A DNA stretch of 64,000 nucleotides from Chelativorans xinjiangensis (lineage in GTDB: Bacteria; Pseudomonadota; Alphaproteobacteria; Rhizobiales; Rhizobiaceae): the NCBI RefSeq assembly GCF_009812055.1, contig NZ_WQNH01000003.1, positions 179,076 to 243,075 on the forward strand, read 5' to 3'. The notes beneath the pieces were generated by a model. The model made no database searches, was not told where the DNA came from, and saw only the letters and a list, made by a program, of their open reading frames with translations. The translations under genes were made by a program, and so were the position numbers. Below, piece by piece: positions 40,049 to 51,789 of this stretch (its first letter is position 1; each line of letters begins with the position of its first letter).

Positions 40049-40963
40049 ATGGAAGACGCGACACCCCCCTTCGAGGCCCTGCTTGCGCTGAACGCCGAAG
40101 CCGTGGAGGCCATGCTGCGCCGCCTGCTCGACGCGCGCCCGCGCGAAGGAGAGATCGTGCGGCCGGCGCGCCTGATGGCGGCCATGCGGCACGGCGTGCT
40201 GAACGGCGGAAAAAGGCTGAGACCCTTCCTGCTTGTCGAAAGCGCCCGCCTCTTCGACGCCGAGGGTGAGGCGGCGCTGCGCGTGGCCGCCGCGCTCGAG
40301 TGCGTGCACTGCTATTCGCTCGTCCACGACGACCTGCCGGCCATGGACGACGACGATCTGCGCCGCGGCCAGCCGACGGTGCACCGCGCCTTCGACGAAG
40401 CGATGGCGATCCTCGCCGGCGACAGCCTGTTGACCTACGCCTTCGACATCATCGCCGGCGAAGAGACGGAGTTGCCCGCCACGACCAAGCTCGACCTCGT
40501 GGCGCGGCTGGCGCGGGCGGCCGGCGCCGGCGGCATGGCCGGGGGCCAGGCGCTCGACCTCGCCGCGGAGCGCGAGCCGCCCGGCGAGGAAGGCATCGTC
40601 GAGCTGCAGGCGATGAAGACCGGTGCCCTCATCCGCTTCGCCTGCGAGGCGGGCGCGGTGATCGGCGGCGCGAGCGAGATCGAGCGCGAGCGGCTTTCCG
40701 CCTTTGGCGCGGCCGTCGGCCTCGCCTTCCAGCTTGCCGACGACCTTCTCGACCTGACGGCAAGCCCGGAAGCCATGGGCAAGGCCACGGGCAAGGACGC
40801 GGCGGCCGGCAAGGCGACGCTGGCCGGCCTCAACGGCGAGGACTGGGCGCGCCGGCAGCTTTCGGGCCTCGTCGCGCAAGCCGAGGAGCTGCTGGAGCCC
40901 TTCGGCGAAAAGGCCGCCGTGCTGTGCCAAGCAGCGCGCTTCGTCGCCGAGCGAGAACGGTGA
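40049..40963 (+). CDS. ispA: Polyprenyl synthetase, farnesyl/geranyl diphosphate synthase type
   Basis: 304 residues if started at 40049 ([12 protein letters not shown]); an in-frame start at 39998 would add 17. The first aspartate-rich motif is in [17 protein letters not shown] and the second in FQLADDLLD, with the Lys/Arg pair GGKRLRPFL. It condenses IPP with DMAPP/GPP in the cytosol. It is divergent from mtgA, and no dxs neighbour is visible. Product chain length cannot be settled from sequence alone, but the family is the short-chain IspA type. Confidence 0.9.
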   Translation: MEDATPPFEALLALNAEAVEAMLRRLLDARPREGEIVRPARLMAAMRHGVLNGGKRLRPFLLVESARLFDAEGEAALRVAAALECVHCYSLVHDDLPAMDDDDLRRGQPTVHRAFDEAMAILAGDSLLTYAFDIIAGEETELPATTKLDLVARLARAAGAGGMAGGQALDLAAEREPPGEEGIVELQAMKTGALIRFACEAGAVIGGASEIERERLSAFGAAVGLAFQLADDLLDLTASPEAMGKATGKDAAAGKATLAGLNGEDWARRQLSGLVAQAEELLEPFGEKAAVLCQAARFVAERER

Positions 40964-41055
40964 GGCGCACCCCCTTCCATCATAGACGATTCACGTGTGG
41001 GTTCATGTGCGCCTGAGGACTACTCTTGGGGGAAGGGGTAATGCAGCGCGCGGCT

Positions 41056-42027
41056 TCAGTTGGCCTTCAGCATGGGGCCGACCGTTTCGATGCGGTTGGT
41101 CCACACGTAGCCGCCGAAATGCTCCGGCACCCGCGCGAGATCCTCGACCGTGTCGATGCCGGATGTCCCCGCGTCCTCACCCGAATAGGGGCCTATAAGG
41201 ATGATCTCGCTGCCGTTCGCCGCCATGCGCGCATGGAAGCGGTCGGGCCAGCCCCACATCAGCCAGGCATAGTTGACCGGCACCATCACATAGGTGTTGC
41301 GGCAGGCTTCGGGCACGTGGCCCGTCCAGCCGAGCGCCAGATAGCGCATGAGGCAATCCTTCATCGCGCCGGCGCCGAACCCCTTGAGGCCATCGACCAG
41401 CATCACCGCGCGGTCCGTCGGCGCGTCGCCGCCATAGACGCCCCACACACGGCCGCGCCAGTCGGGCCGGTCGGCGAGCATTGCCGCCAGCATGTCGCCC
41501 TCGCGCGCCTCGCGGCTTTTGTAGTTGATCAGGAAACGCCCGTCGGGAAAGGCCTCGAAAACCTCATCAAGCGACGGCATCAAGCCGACGCCCTTGCCGC
41601 GCAGGGGATGGGTGGCGCCGCCGTCGGCCGTGTAGCCGTAGCCGACATCGAGTGTCTTCAGGAAAACCATGTCGTGCTCGCGCGTCACGCCGGCGCCGTC
41701 GGTCCGGCAATCGAGCGTCCAGTCGTGGATCACCGCGAACTTTCCGTCGGTCGTCGGGTGCACGTCGATCTCCACCACAGCCGCCCCGGCCGCGAACGCC
41801 GCCCGCATCGAGGGAACGGTGTTCTCGATGAAATCGTGCTCCGGCGGGAAGATGCGCGTTGCCGTGCAAGTGTCGTTCTGGATGCCGGCACTGTCGAAGG
41901 TCTGGTGCACGCCGCGGTGGGCGATCAGCCTCACCGCCTGGTCCGCCGGCCGCGCCGCCAGCCAGGACGCGTTCCAGAGATAGATGGCGGCCACGATGAC
42001 GAAGAGGCCGATCAGAAATTTCCGCAT
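41056..42027 (-). CDS. Glycerophosphodiester phosphodiesterase family protein
   Basis: 323 residues with an N-terminal hydrophobic anchor (about 3-20, FLIGLFVIVAAIYLWNAS). The TIM-barrel GDPD signature begins LIAHRGVHQTF and continues ENTVPSMRAAFAAGAAVVEIDVHPTTDGKFAVIHDWTLDCRTDGAG, giving the metal-binding Glu/Asp and catalytic His residues. Its likely role is periplasmic or membrane-associated hydrolysis of glycerophosphodiesters from phospholipids. A 40-residue insert after LIAHRG, with two Cys among the core residues, makes it somewhat longer than the minimal family domain. Confidence 0.9.
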   Translation of the reverse strand: MRKFLIGLFVIVAAIYLWNASWLAARPADQAVRLIAHRGVHQTFDSAGIQNDTCTATRIFPPEHDFIENTVPSMRAAFAAGAAVVEIDVHPTTDGKFAVIHDWTLDCRTDGAGVTREHDMVFLKTLDVGYGYTADGGATHPLRGKGVGLMPSLDEVFEAFPDGRFLINYKSREAREGDMLAAMLADRPDWRGRVWGVYGGDAPTDRAVMLVDGLKGFGAGAMKDCLMRYLALGWTGHVPEACRNTYVMVPVNYAWLMWGWPDRFHARMAANGSEIILIGPYSGEDAGTSGIDTVEDLARVPEHFGGYVWTNRIETVGPMLKAN

Positions 42028-42088
42028 TGCGAATCTCCTGCCTCGAAACGAGGGGAGACCTCGCCGCCGTCTATGGTCAAATTACGGC

Positions 42089-44602
42089 CTACGCACTCGC
42101 CAGCTCTTCCACCCGCCCTCGCCATTGCGCGATCTTGGCCGAGAGCTTCTGCGGCGAGATCGGCTTCGACAGATAGTCGTCCATGCCCGCCTCCAGGCAC
42201 TTCTCGCGGTCGCCGGTCAGCGCATGCGCGGTGATGCCGATGATCGGCGTGCGGTGGTTCAGTCCGTTCTCCGCCTCGCGGATCGCGGCCGTCGCCTCGA
42301 GGCCGTTCATCTCCGGCATGGAGACATCCATCAAGACGATGCGCGGCTTGAGGGCGCGGTGCATCTTCACCGCCGTCTTGCCGTTGCTGGCGATGCGGTA
42401 GTTGAGGCCGAGTTGGTCGAGCACCTGACTGAAGACGAGCTGGTTCACCTCGTTGTCCTCGGCGACCAACACGTCGAGCACCGCCGAGGAAGGCCGTTCC
42501 GGCCGCTGCGGCCGCGCTGCCGGCTCAACGGGGCTGACCAGGCGCGGCCGGGGAAGCGGGCGCGGCGCCGCCGTGCCCGGCTCGCTTGTCTGGGCGGCCT
42601 GCATGGCCGCGACGATGGTTTCCAGAAGTGCCGACGAGCGGGCGGGCTTGTTCAGTTGCGCGGCGATATGGCCCTCGGCCACCAGCCGGCCGGTTTCGGC
42701 CTGGTCGACGGAGGTCAGAAGCACGATCGGAATGGCCGCGCTCGCCGGGTCCGCCTTGAGCCGGCGAGCCACATCGGCGCCGTTCATCTCCGGCATCTGA
42801 TAGTCGAGGATGATGCAGTCCACGGCAGCACCCAGCTCGGCCGAGCGGCGCAGGAAGGCAAGGCCCAGTTCGCCGCTTTCGACGGCCGCGCAGTCGAAGC
42901 CCCAGCTCCTCATCTGCTCGATAAGGATGTCGCGGTTGATGGGATTGTCGTCGATGGCCAGCACCCGGGCACCGGAAACGTCGATGGGGACGGGACGCGG
43001 CTTGGCGTCGGTATGATCGATGTCGAGCGTCATGGTGAACCAGAAGACGGAGCCCTTGCCCGGTTTGCTGTCCACGCCCATGGTGCCGCCCATCAGGTCG
43101 ATGAGGCGCGAGGCGATCGCCAGGCCGAGGCCGGTGCCCTCGTGCCGGCGGGTGGAGGAGGAATCGACCTGGGCGAACTTCTCGAACACCGCCTGGAGCT
43201 TGTCCTCGGGTATGCCGGGACCGGTGTCCTCCACGCGTACCGTGATCTCCGCCTTCCCGCCGTTCGCCGTGCCCGAAACGTCCACCAGAACGTGTCCACG
43301 CTCGGTGAACTTCACGGCGTTGCCGACGAGATTTATGGCGATCTGGCGAAAGCGGCCCATGTCGCCGACGAAGGAGAGCGGAAGCGCCGGATCGATGCGC
43401 ACGATCAGCTCCAGGTCCTTCTCGGCAACGCGTGGGGAGACCAGCGTCGCCACGTCCTCGATCGCCTCGCCGAGACGGAAGGGCGCCGGCTCCAGCGTCA
43501 ACTGCCCGGCATCGATCTTGGAGAAATCGAGGATGTCGTTGATGATGGTCAGAAGCGCCGCGCCCGACTTGACGATGACATCCACGAACATGGACTGGCG
43601 CTGGTCGAGCTCGGTGCGTGCCAGCAGCTCCGCCATGCCCATGACGCCGTTCATCGGCGTCCTGATCTCGTGGCTCATATTGGCCAGGAACTCGGACTTC
43701 GTCCTGTCGGCCGATTGCGCGCGCATCTTTTCGGCCGCCAGCGACACGTTGGCATCGTGCAGCTCCTGATGGGCGTCGTGGATGCGCCGGATCATGGGAA
43801 GGAAGACGCGCACGCCGACCAGCAGCGTCGCCAGGATCATCAAGAAGGCGACGAGCACGAGGGTGAACTCAAGCGCGCCGTAGGTCGAGACCGTCTCTTC
43901 GTGCAGCGCCTTGGAGACGGCATTGATGTGCGGCCTGACCTTCTGGTTGGCCAGCACCTGCAGCTCGGTGAAGACCCGGCGTGCGGCGGGGACGGAATAG
44001 TCGCGAAAAATGTCCAGCCGGTTGGCCAGCGTCATCACGCTGTCGAGCTCTTGCTTCAGCGAGGCTCGGCCCTGTCCGCCGTCCCAGACCTTGCGTACCG
44101 ATTCGGGAACTGCCGTCCCGGCGACGCTGTCGATAAGCGGGTCCGCCTGCTCTTCTCCTGCGAGGCCGGTGCCGTCGTCCATGGTGATGCGGCGGCTTTC
44201 CAGCATGGCGATGTCGCCGCTGGCCGCCATCTCCATGGCTGTGTAGCCCTTTTCCAGACGTGCCAGCGCCGCACTCAGGTCCGTCCGCGCCGTCTCCAGA
44301 AGCTCTGCTTCGCCGACATCTCCTGCCGGCTGGGGGCCGTATTGATGGTCGCTTGCCGGATGGACGGCCTCGTGCGCGGCCTCGCTGTGCGCGCTTGCAT
44401 GCTCCAGCCGCAGGGCGTTGTAGAGGACGTCCCCCGTGGCATCGGCCATATAGTTCAGCAGGGCGCTGAAGCGAACCTGGTCTTTGGCCCTCTCCATCTG
44501 CCAGAGCACCACACCGGTGCCCAGGATGACGGCCAGAACGAAACCGACCAACACGGCGACCATTCGCCCACGCATGTAGCGACGCGTTACCACAGTTGAC
44601 AT
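42089..44602 (-). CDS. Hybrid sensor histidine kinase with two receiver domains
   Basis: 837 residues. Membrane segments at about 13-34 and 246-268 enclose a helical periplasmic sensor of roughly 210 residues. The cytosolic part has a DHp domain with phosphorylated His311 in [15 protein letters not shown]. An ATPase domain follows (N box NAVKF, G1 EDTGPGIP, G2 GTGLGL). Receiver 1 has Asp600 in [13 protein letters not shown], and receiver 2 has Asp759 in [13 protein letters not shown]. All key residues are kept in both receivers. No HPt domain or cognate regulator is nearby, so its output must act elsewhere. The start is 141 bp from a SoxR box on the opposite side. Confidence 0.93.
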   Translation of the reverse strand: MSTVVTRRYMRGRMVAVLVGFVLAVILGTGVVLWQMERAKDQVRFSALLNYMADATGDVLYNALRLEHASAHSEAAHEAVHPASDHQYGPQPAGDVGEAELLETARTDLSAALARLEKGYTAMEMAASGDIAMLESRRITMDDGTGLAGEEQADPLIDSVAGTAVPESVRKVWDGGQGRASLKQELDSVMTLANRLDIFRDYSVPAARRVFTELQVLANQKVRPHINAVSKALHEETVSTYGALEFTLVLVAFLMILATLLVGVRVFLPMIRRIHDAHQELHDANVSLAAEKMRAQSADRTKSEFLANMSHEIRTPMNGVMGMAELLARTELDQRQSMFVDVIVKSGAALLTIINDILDFSKIDAGQLTLEPAPFRLGEAIEDVATLVSPRVAEKDLELIVRIDPALPLSFVGDMGRFRQIAINLVGNAVKFTERGHVLVDVSGTANGGKAEITVRVEDTGPGIPEDKLQAVFEKFAQVDSSSTRRHEGTGLGLAIASRLIDLMGGTMGVDSKPGKGSVFWFTMTLDIDHTDAKPRPVPIDVSGARVLAIDDNPINRDILIEQMRSWGFDCAAVESGELGLAFLRRSAELGAAVDCIILDYQMPEMNGADVARRLKADPASAAIPIVLLTSVDQAETGRLVAEGHIAAQLNKPARSSALLETIVAAMQAAQTSEPGTAAPRPLPRPRLVSPVEPAARPQRPERPSSAVLDVLVAEDNEVNQLVFSQVLDQLGLNYRIASNGKTAVKMHRALKPRIVLMDVSMPEMNGLEATAAIREAENGLNHRTPIIGITAHALTGDREKCLEAGMDDYLSKPISPQKLSAKIAQWRGRVEELASA

Positions 44603-44743
44603 CGACGGTGCCCCAATCCGCTTTCCCGGTCCCCTAAAGATCGAGCATACCGCTTAAGCGGCGATTAACGATGGTGAAGATGGCGCCTGGGTGCGCGGGA
44701 AACGGTGTTTTCGCCCACGCGTCTTGACCGGCCGGCGCTTCGC

Positions 44744-44761
44744 TCTCAAGTCTAGTTGAGG
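44744..44761. promoter_or_regulatory. SoxR box
   Basis: TCTCAAGTCTAGTTGAGG matches the E. coli soxS-promoter SoxR site (CCTCAAGTTAACTTGAGG) at 14 of 18 positions, including both half-sites. It lies 22 bp before the soxR start codon, so it probably overlaps the soxR promoter and serves autoregulation. It also lies in the divergent gap to the histidine kinase gene. Confidence 0.85.
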
Positions 44762-44783
44762 TTTATTTCAAGGGAGCCGCCGA

Positions 44784-45242
44784 ATGGGGCAAGATGCGCG
44801 AATCCCGCGTCGCGAACTCGGCGTCGGCGAAGTGGCGCGGCGTAGCGGCGTCGCCGTCTCGGCGCTGCATTTCTACGAAGCCAAGGGGCTGATCACCAGC
44901 CACCGCACCGGCGGCAACCAGCGCCGATACGGCCGCGACGTCCTGCGGCGGGTCGCGGTGATAAAGGTGGCGCAGCGGCTGGGCGTGCCGCTCGCCATCA
45001 TCGGCGACGCGCTGAAGACGCTACCCGAGGCGCGCACGCCGACCGCCGCCGACTGGCGCAAGCTTTCGGAACATTGGCGCGCCGATCTCGACGCCCGCAT
45101 CCAGAAGCTCACACGGCTGCGCGACAGTCTCGACGAATGCATCGGCTGCGGCTGCCTCTCCGTCGACACCTGCCCGCTGCGCAATCCGTACGACGAACTC
45201 GGCGAAGCCGGCCCCGGCCCGCGCCTGCTCGATCCTGGATGA
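44784..45242 (+). CDS. soxR: Redox-sensitive transcriptional regulator SoxR
   Basis: 152-residue MerR-family protein. The winged HTH begins [26 protein letters not shown], a dimerisation helix follows, and the [2Fe-2S] ligands are Cys119, Cys122, Cys124 and Cys130 in [12 protein letters not shown], the exact SoxR spacing. It is activated by redox-cycling compounds. No soxS is expected in Alphaproteobacteria, where SoxR usually controls small sets of transporters or oxidoreductases. A SoxR box sits directly upstream. Confidence 0.96.
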   Translation: MGQDARIPRRELGVGEVARRSGVAVSALHFYEAKGLITSHRTGGNQRRYGRDVLRRVAVIKVAQRLGVPLAIIGDALKTLPEARTPTAADWRKLSEHWRADLDARIQKLTRLRDSLDECIGCGCLSVDTCPLRNPYDELGEAGPGPRLLDPG

Positions 45243-45298
45243 GGCGTTCCTCGTTTCCCTTGCAGGGTGATCGCTATGGTTTTCGTGCAGCTTGTTTG

Positions 45299-45370
45299 AC
45301 CCCCACCCCCCACGAAGCCGTGCTCGGCCTGCCTCCCTCCCCCTCGAGGGCAGGGATTGAGGGTGGGGGT
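45299..45370. repeat. Intergenic inverted repeat between soxR and ispG
   Basis: ACCCCCACCC (45299-45308) pairs with GGGTGGGGGT (45361-45370) around an inner palindrome CCCTCGAGGG. It is followed by a small stem TTCGGCGAAGCCGAA. It lies between convergent genes, so it may serve as a bidirectional transcript end, though T-runs are absent. Confidence 0.7.
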
Positions 45371-45448
45371 TCGGCGAAGCCGAACAACGACTCCATCCAT
45401 ATGCGATAGCCCTACCCTTTGAGTAGGGGTTAGGGCCTGTCCAGCCGC

Positions 45449-46720
<1,272 letters not shown>

Positions 46721-46821
46721 CGACCTGCCCCGTTTTCAACCTGTTGCCAGTGAGGTGGCGAAATGGCGCGCGAATGTCAATGGTGGCTTTCTAACAGAGA
46801 GCCGCCAACCGGCCGTCGTCA

Positions 46822-46864
46822 TCCCGGAAACCGGAGCGGTAGCGCAGGTTGTCCGGGATGATGC
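46822..46864. repeat. Dispersed hairpin repeat between GntR gene and ispG
   Basis: CATCCCGGA near 46825 pairs with TCCGGGATG near 46854, around a loop of about 20 nt containing ACCGGAGCGGTAGCGCAGG. Similar CATCCCGGA...TCCGGGATG stems are frequent in Rhizobiales intergenic DNA. Confidence 0.65.
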
Positions 46865-46872
46865 AGGTGAGG

Positions 46873-47649
46873 CTACCTCCCCAACCGCAGGAAATCCGTC
46901 TTCATCTCCGCTTCGCACGCTTCCATGTAGCGCCAGGCGCTCAGCATATGCTTGTACATGATGGAGCGCACGCTTTCGCCGTCTCCGGCCTTCAGCGCCG
47001 CGATCAGCCGTGTCTGGTAGGAAAGCCCGGTCTCGCGCAGCGCCGGGTTGGGGCGGTCGTAGATGCGGCGGCAGACGGTGAGGTTGCGCAACAGGTTCTG
47101 CAGGAAGCCGCACATGAAGCCGAGCACGGGGTTGGGGCACAGCTCCGCCAGCACGGCGTGGAAGTCGAGTTCGGCCATGCGCTGCTGGTATTCCTCGCCC
47201 ACCGTCTCCGCCGGGTGGTCGTAGACGCGCATGGTCTCTTCCAGCCGCTGGTAGTCCTCCTCGCTCAAGCGGCCGACGAGACTAGCCGCAAGCTCCGGCT
47301 CCAATTGGCAGCGTACCGTGTATATGTCGGCAATGGAGGGCTGGCGGAAGAAGAAGTAGTTGGCGAGAAGCTCCATCGCCCGCGTGTCTTCGAGCGCTGC
47401 GACGAAGATGCCGCCGCCCGGCCCCGTGCGGGTGGTCACCAGCCCTTGCGCCTCCAGCGAGCGCAGCGCCTCGCGCATGGTGCCCTTGGAGGCGCGGAAG
47501 CGCTCGATCAGCGCCTTTTCCTGCGGCAGCCGGTCACCGGGCTTGAGGTTCTGCGTGACGATCCAATCCTTGATCTCATCGGAGATGACGGCCGGCCGTT
47601 TCGGCCCGCGCGGCGGTCGCGCCCTGCCCTTTTCAGCCATGCCCGTCAT
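46873..47649 (-). CDS. GntR family transcriptional regulator, FadR subfamily
   Basis: 258 residues from the ATG at 47649, which overlaps the upstream ABC gene as ATGA; a second ATG three codons later is possible. An N-terminal winged HTH (VISDEIKDWIVTQNLKPGDRLPQEKALIERFRASKGTMREALRSLEAQGLV, about 22-72) is followed by an all-helical FCD ligand domain with the Asp/His metal-binding pattern (ELDFHAVL ... HMLSAWRYM). Its overlap with the peptide-type transporter genes suggests it controls them; a 16-bp palindrome upstream of the binding-protein gene is a candidate operator. Confidence 0.9.
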   Translation of the reverse strand: MTGMAEKGRARPPRGPKRPAVISDEIKDWIVTQNLKPGDRLPQEKALIERFRASKGTMREALRSLEAQGLVTTRTGPGGGIFVAALEDTRAMELLANYFFFRQPSIADIYTVRCQLEPELAASLVGRLSEEDYQRLEETMRVYDHPAETVGEEYQQRMAELDFHAVLAELCPNPVLGFMCGFLQNLLRNLTVCRRIYDRPNPALRETGLSYQTRLIAALKAGDGESVRSIMYKHMLSAWRYMEACEAEMKTDFLRLGR

Positions 47650-48638
47650 CCGGCTGCCTCCAGTGCTGCATCCTCGAGCGGGTGGAAGCAAGCGGCCCGG
47701 CGCCCTTTTTCCCTCGCTTCGAGCGGCGGACGGGTTTCGCGGCAGGTTCCGTCGGCGCGCGGGCAGCGCGGCGCGAAGGCGCAGCCGGGCGGGGGGTTGT
47801 AGGGATCCGGGAGCTCGGCGAGGCCTTCTTCGCCCCTCAACCCCTTCTTGCCCGGCACCGGGGCGGAGTTGAACAGGAGCTTCGTATAGGGGTGGCGCGG
47901 GTAGGCGAAGAGATCCCTTGCTGCGGCCTCTTCCACGATGCGCCCGAAATACATCACCGCCACCCGGTCGGAGACGCTCTCCACCACCGACAGATCGTGG
48001 CTTATGAAGATATAGGTAAGGCCGAAGCGAGACTTGAGGCCATCGAGCAGGTTCAACACCTGCGCCTGCACCGAAACGTCCAGCGCCGAGACGGGCTCGT
48101 CAAGCACCAGGATTTCCGGCTCCGCCGCGAGCGCGCGAGCGATGCCGATGCGCTGCGCCTGACCGCCGGAGAACTCGTGCGGGTAGCGGTCGAGGAACTC
48201 GGCCCTGAGGCTCACCGCGTCCATCAGTTCGGCAAGGCGCTCGCGGCGCTTCTGCGCGTCGAAGCCGAGCAGATGCTTCATCGGCGCTTCGAGGATACGG
48301 CGGATGGTCTTGCGCGGGTTGAGCGAGGAGACCGGATCCTGGAAGACGTACTGGATGCTGCGGGCGAGCCCTCGCGGCGAGCTTTTGGCGAGCGCCGTCA
48401 CATCCTCGCCTTTCAGGCGGATGGTGCCGTCGCTGGGTGCATCGAGGCCCACCAGCATGCGCGCCAGCGTGGACTTGCCGCAACCTGATTCGCCGACAAT
48501 GCCCAAGGTCTCGCCTTCATTCAGGGAAAGGTCGACGCCCTGCACGGCGTGCACTTGTGGCTTTGTCTTGCCGAGAAGCGTGCGCCCGCCGCCGAACACG
48601 CGCGTCAGGCCTTCGACCGCCAGAACCGTCTCGCTCAT
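47646..48638 (-). CDS. Peptide-type ABC transporter, ATP-binding protein (DppF/OppF type)
   Basis: 330 residues from the ATG at 48638 ([17 protein letters not shown]). Walker A is GESGCGKST, the signature FSGGQAQRIGIARAL, and Walker B ILVLDEPVSALD. The C-terminal oligopeptide-transporter extension has the CxFxxRCPxxxxxC motif (PGCAFAPRCPRADGTC). It forms the ATPase pair with the ATPase domain of the fused upstream protein. It overlaps genes on both sides by ATGA, so the operon is tightly coupled. Confidence 0.93.
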   Translation of the reverse strand: MSETVLAVEGLTRVFGGGRTLLGKTKPQVHAVQGVDLSLNEGETLGIVGESGCGKSTLARMLVGLDAPSDGTIRLKGEDVTALAKSSPRGLARSIQYVFQDPVSSLNPRKTIRRILEAPMKHLLGFDAQKRRERLAELMDAVSLRAEFLDRYPHEFSGGQAQRIGIARALAAEPEILVLDEPVSALDVSVQAQVLNLLDGLKSRFGLTYIFISHDLSVVESVSDRVAVMYFGRIVEEAAARDLFAYPRHPYTKLLFNSAPVPGKKGLRGEEGLAELPDPYNPPPGCAFAPRCPRADGTCRETRPPLEAREKGRRAACFHPLEDAALEAAG

Positions 48639-50584
48639 TGGGCAGCCTCCGACTGTTCCGGTTTCAGCGGCTTGATGCAGCGCACGGCGCGCTCCGGCGC
48701 GAGGCTCTCCAGCGCGATCTCGCCCTCCCGGCAAGCCGCCTCGGCATAGGGGCAGCGCTCGGCGAAGGCGCAGCCTTCGGGCAGGCGGTTGACCGCCGGC
48801 GGCAGACCGGAGATCGCGTCGAGCCGCCGTTCCGGCTCGCCCAGCACCGGCACGCAGTCGATCAGCTTGCGCGTATAGGGATGGGCGGGTGCGTTGAGCA
48901 CCTCATCCGTCGGCCCGGTCTCGACGATGCGCCCCGCATACATCACCGCAACGCGGTCGCAGATCTCCGAGACCACGCCGAAGTCGTGGGTGATGAAGAG
49001 GAGGGCTGAACCCTTGTCGTCCTGCAGCGCGTCCATGAGCTTCAGTATCTGCGCCTGCACGGTGACGTCGAGCGCGGTTGTCGGCTCGTCGGCGATCAGG
49101 ATCTCCGCGTCGTTGGCGAGCGCCATGGCGATGGAGACACGCTGGCGCATGCCGCCGGACAATTCGTGCGGATAGGAACCCGCGCGCTCGGCGGCATTGG
49201 GAATGCGCACCATCTTAAGAAGCGCCACCGCCCGCTTCCACGCGTCGCGATAGGAGAGCGGCTGGTGGGCACGGATCGCCTCCGTCACCTGGTCGCCCAC
49301 GGTGAAGAGCGGATGCAGCGTCGACAGCGGGTCCTGGAAGACATAGGCGAAGGCGCCACCGCGCAGTTTGCGCAAGTCGGCTTCGGAAGCCTCCAGGAGG
49401 TCGCGGCCCTGGTAGAGCACGCGCCCGCCGGCGATGCGCCCCGGCGGCGTCGGCACGAGGCCGAGCAACGACATGGCGGTGACGGATTTGCCGGAGCCGG
49501 ATTCGCCGACGAGGCCCAGGCACTCGCGTTCCTTGAGCTGGAAGCTCACCCCACCGACGGCCTTGTAGACATCGCCGCCGACGCGGAACTCGGTCCTGAG
49601 GTCGCGCACGTCGAGCGCCGCTTTCGCGGGCGTCTCCGGCATCGCCGGCACGTCCTCGCGCTTCACCGCCGTCGCCGCCGCGGGACGGCTGAGCGCGCCG
49701 GACTTGAGCCGCGGGTCGAGCACGTCGCGGATGCCATCGCCGACGAGATTAATGCTCATGACGAGGGCGAAGATCATCAGGCCCGGCACGATGGAGACGT
49801 GCGGCGCGGTGAACAGAAGCTTGCGCCCCTCGCCCAGCATGGAGCCGAGATCGGCCTGTGGCGGCTGCGCGCCAAGGCCAAGGAAGGAGAGGCCCGCCGT
49901 CTCCAGGATCATCCAGCCGACGGTGGTTGACATGGTGATGACGATGACGGGCAGCACATTCGGCAGCACCTCGGTGAGCAGGACACGCAGGTGCCCTTTG
50001 CCGGACAGGCGCGCCGCGTCGACGAACTCGCGGTGGGCGAGCGACAGCGCGACGCCGCGGATGTTGCGGGCGAAGAAGGGGATGTTGACGACGGCAATGG
50101 CATAGAGCGCGTTCATCAGGCCCGGGCCGAGCACGGCAACGATGGCGAGCGCGAGCAGGATGTAGGGGAAGGCCATCAGCATGTCGATGCCGCGCATCAT
50201 GAAATTGTCCGTGCGCCCGCCCGCGTAGCCGGCGACGAGGCCGATGGCCGAGCCGACAACCGCCGCCACCAACGTCGCGGACAGGCCAACGGCGATGGAG
50301 ACGCGCGCGCCCCACATGAGGCGTGAGAGGAGGTCGCGGCCCAGTTGGTCTGTGCCCAGGAAGTGGCCCTCCGCGAGCGGACGAAGAAGGCGGTTGGCCG
50401 GATTGGTGATGTCGGGCGGTTGCAAGGGCAACCACGGCGTGAGGAGGGCGGCGAGCGCGATCACAACCAGGAGGCCGAGGCCGAAGGCGGCCAGGCGGTT
50501 CGCCACCAGGAGCGCGAAAAAGCTCGGCCGCCCGCTCTTCCTTATCGGCTCGACGGGTTTTGCGGTGTCAGTGGCCGTGCTCAT
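48635..50584 (-). CDS. Fused peptide-type ABC permease (DppC) and ATPase (DppD)
   Basis: 649 residues from the ATG at 50584 ([18 protein letters not shown]). The first 300 residues are a DppC-like permease: about six membrane segments, [16 protein letters not shown], and the EAA loop [26 protein letters not shown] short linker (about 305-330) leads into a complete ATPase with [35 protein letters not shown] and the C-terminal [14 protein letters not shown] motif. Such permease-ATPase fusions occur naturally in this transporter family. The frame shows no stop at the junction (around 49640), so this is a true fusion and not two genes. Confidence 0.93.
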   Translation of the reverse strand: MSTATDTAKPVEPIRKSGRPSFFALLVANRLAAFGLGLLVVIALAALLTPWLPLQPPDITNPANRLLRPLAEGHFLGTDQLGRDLLSRLMWGARVSIAVGLSATLVAAVVGSAIGLVAGYAGGRTDNFMMRGIDMLMAFPYILLALAIVAVLGPGLMNALYAIAVVNIPFFARNIRGVALSLAHREFVDAARLSGKGHLRVLLTEVLPNVLPVIVITMSTTVGWMILETAGLSFLGLGAQPPQADLGSMLGEGRKLLFTAPHVSIVPGLMIFALVMSINLVGDGIRDVLDPRLKSGALSRPAAATAVKREDVPAMPETPAKAALDVRDLRTEFRVGGDVYKAVGGVSFQLKERECLGLVGESGSGKSVTAMSLLGLVPTPPGRIAGGRVLYQGRDLLEASEADLRKLRGGAFAYVFQDPLSTLHPLFTVGDQVTEAIRAHQPLSYRDAWKRAVALLKMVRIPNAAERAGSYPHELSGGMRQRVSIAMALANDAEILIADEPTTALDVTVQAQILKLMDALQDDKGSALLFITHDFGVVSEICDRVAVMYAGRIVETGPTDEVLNAPAHPYTRKLIDCVPVLGEPERRLDAISGLPPAVNRLPEGCAFAERCPYAEAACREGEIALESLAPERAVRCIKPLKPEQSEAAQ

Positions 50585-51528
50585 GTCTTCAGCCTCGGAT
50601 CGAGCATGTGCTGAACCATGTCGGCGAGGAGGTTGAACAGCACGTAGCTGGCGGCCACCACCAATACGCCGCCCTGCACCAAAAGCAGATCGCGGGTGGA
50701 AATCGCCTGCACCAGCATGCGGCCGATGCCCGGCCACTGGAACACGGTCTCGATATAGACCGCCCCGCCGAGCACGAAGCCGGCCTGGATGCCGATGACC
50801 GGAATGACGCTGACGAGCGCCGCCTTGAAGGCATGGCGGTAGATCACCCGGCGCTCCGACAGGCCCTTGGCGCGCGCGGTGCGGATATAATCCTGGCGCA
50901 GGACTTCGAGCATGGCCGCACGCGTGAGCCTGGCGATCACCCCCGTCGCCACCACGGCCAGCGTGATCGCCGGCAGCGCCAGATGCGACAACAGGTCGAG
51001 CGGCCCACCGCCGCCATAGATCGCATACATGCCGGACGGCGGCAGCCAACGCAGGTTGACGGCGAAGACAAGGATCAGAAGCAGCCCCAACCAGAAGGAA
51101 GGCATCGAGATGCCGATGAGGACGAAGAAGGTGACGATGCGGTCCGTCCAGCCGAACTGGCGCACGGCCGAGACGATGCCGGCGACAAGGCCGAAGACGG
51201 TGCACAAGACGAGGGAAGCGCCGGCGAGGATGAGCGTCGCGTTGAAGCGCTCCAGCACCTCGTCGATGACCGGCCGGTTGAGCGAATAGGAGCGGCCGAA
51301 ATCGCCCTGTAAGAGGTTGCCGAGCCAGATGAAATATTGCTCCGGCAGGCTGCGATCGAGGCCGAGTTGCCGGTTGATCCGCTCGACATTTTCCGGCGTC
51401 GCGTAGGCGCCCAGGATGGCCGTCGCCGGGTCGCCGGGGATCATCGCCATGATGAGAAAGACGATGACCGTCAGGCCGAACAGCACCGGTACGATCATAG
51501 CCAGGCGCTTGAGGAAATAGGCGAGCAT
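50581..51528 (-). CDS. Peptide-type ABC transporter, permease DppB type
   Basis: 315 residues with about six membrane segments. N-terminal MLAYFLKRLAMIVPVLFGLTVIVFLIMAMIPGDPA is typical of DppB/OppB, and the EAA loop is TRAAMLEVLRQDYIRTARAKGLSERRVIYRHAFKAAL. It pairs with the DppC half of the fused protein. Overlap ATGA with the downstream gene. The gap to the binding-protein gene (51529-51789) holds a dispersed inverted repeat. Confidence 0.93.
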   Translation of the reverse strand: MLAYFLKRLAMIVPVLFGLTVIVFLIMAMIPGDPATAILGAYATPENVERINRQLGLDRSLPEQYFIWLGNLLQGDFGRSYSLNRPVIDEVLERFNATLILAGASLVLCTVFGLVAGIVSAVRQFGWTDRIVTFFVLIGISMPSFWLGLLLILVFAVNLRWLPPSGMYAIYGGGGPLDLLSHLALPAITLAVVATGVIARLTRAAMLEVLRQDYIRTARAKGLSERRVIYRHAFKAALVSVIPVIGIQAGFVLGGAVYIETVFQWPGIGRMLVQAISTRDLLLVQGGVLVVAASYVLFNLLADMVQHMLDPRLKT

Positions 51529-51595
51529 CAGACGGCTCCCGAAGGGGCAATTTGAAAAGCAGCGCCAAACTTGATTTTCCGCCCTCGCCCCTTCG

Positions 51596-51748
51596 CGCCC
51601 CCCTCTGGCCTGCCGGCCATCTCCCCCACGAGGGGGGAGATCAGGGGCGGTGATGTCGGCGCCCTCTTGTTAAGCGCAGGCGCCAAGTCTGATAACAGCG
51701 TAATCTCCCCCCTTGGGGGGGAGATGGCCGGCAGGCCAGAGGGGGGTG
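51596..51748. repeat. Long inverted repeat element (CCCCCCTCTGGCCTGCC type), copy 2
   Basis: A 46-bp arm at 51596-51641 and its near-complement at 51703-51748 enclose 61 bp. The arms are closely related to those at 15381-15565, but the centres are unrelated. It sits between the binding-protein and permease genes of one operon, where such a stem may lower downstream expression relative to the binding protein. Confidence 0.9.
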
Positions 51749-51789
51749 CGAAAGGGCTGGTCGCGGGCAGCATTATACTCTCGCAACGG

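Noticed and set aside
39923..40930. Upstream extension of mtgA giving a 581-residue protein
   Set aside because: It is antisense to the prenyl synthase gene; MtgA proteins are about 230-250 residues and the ATG at 39922 fits.
50585..51568. N-terminal extension of the fused permease-ATPase to 51568
   Set aside because: The extension overlaps dppB entirely on the same strand in another frame and has no family-like sequence; the ATG at 50584 overlaps the dppB stop as ATGA.
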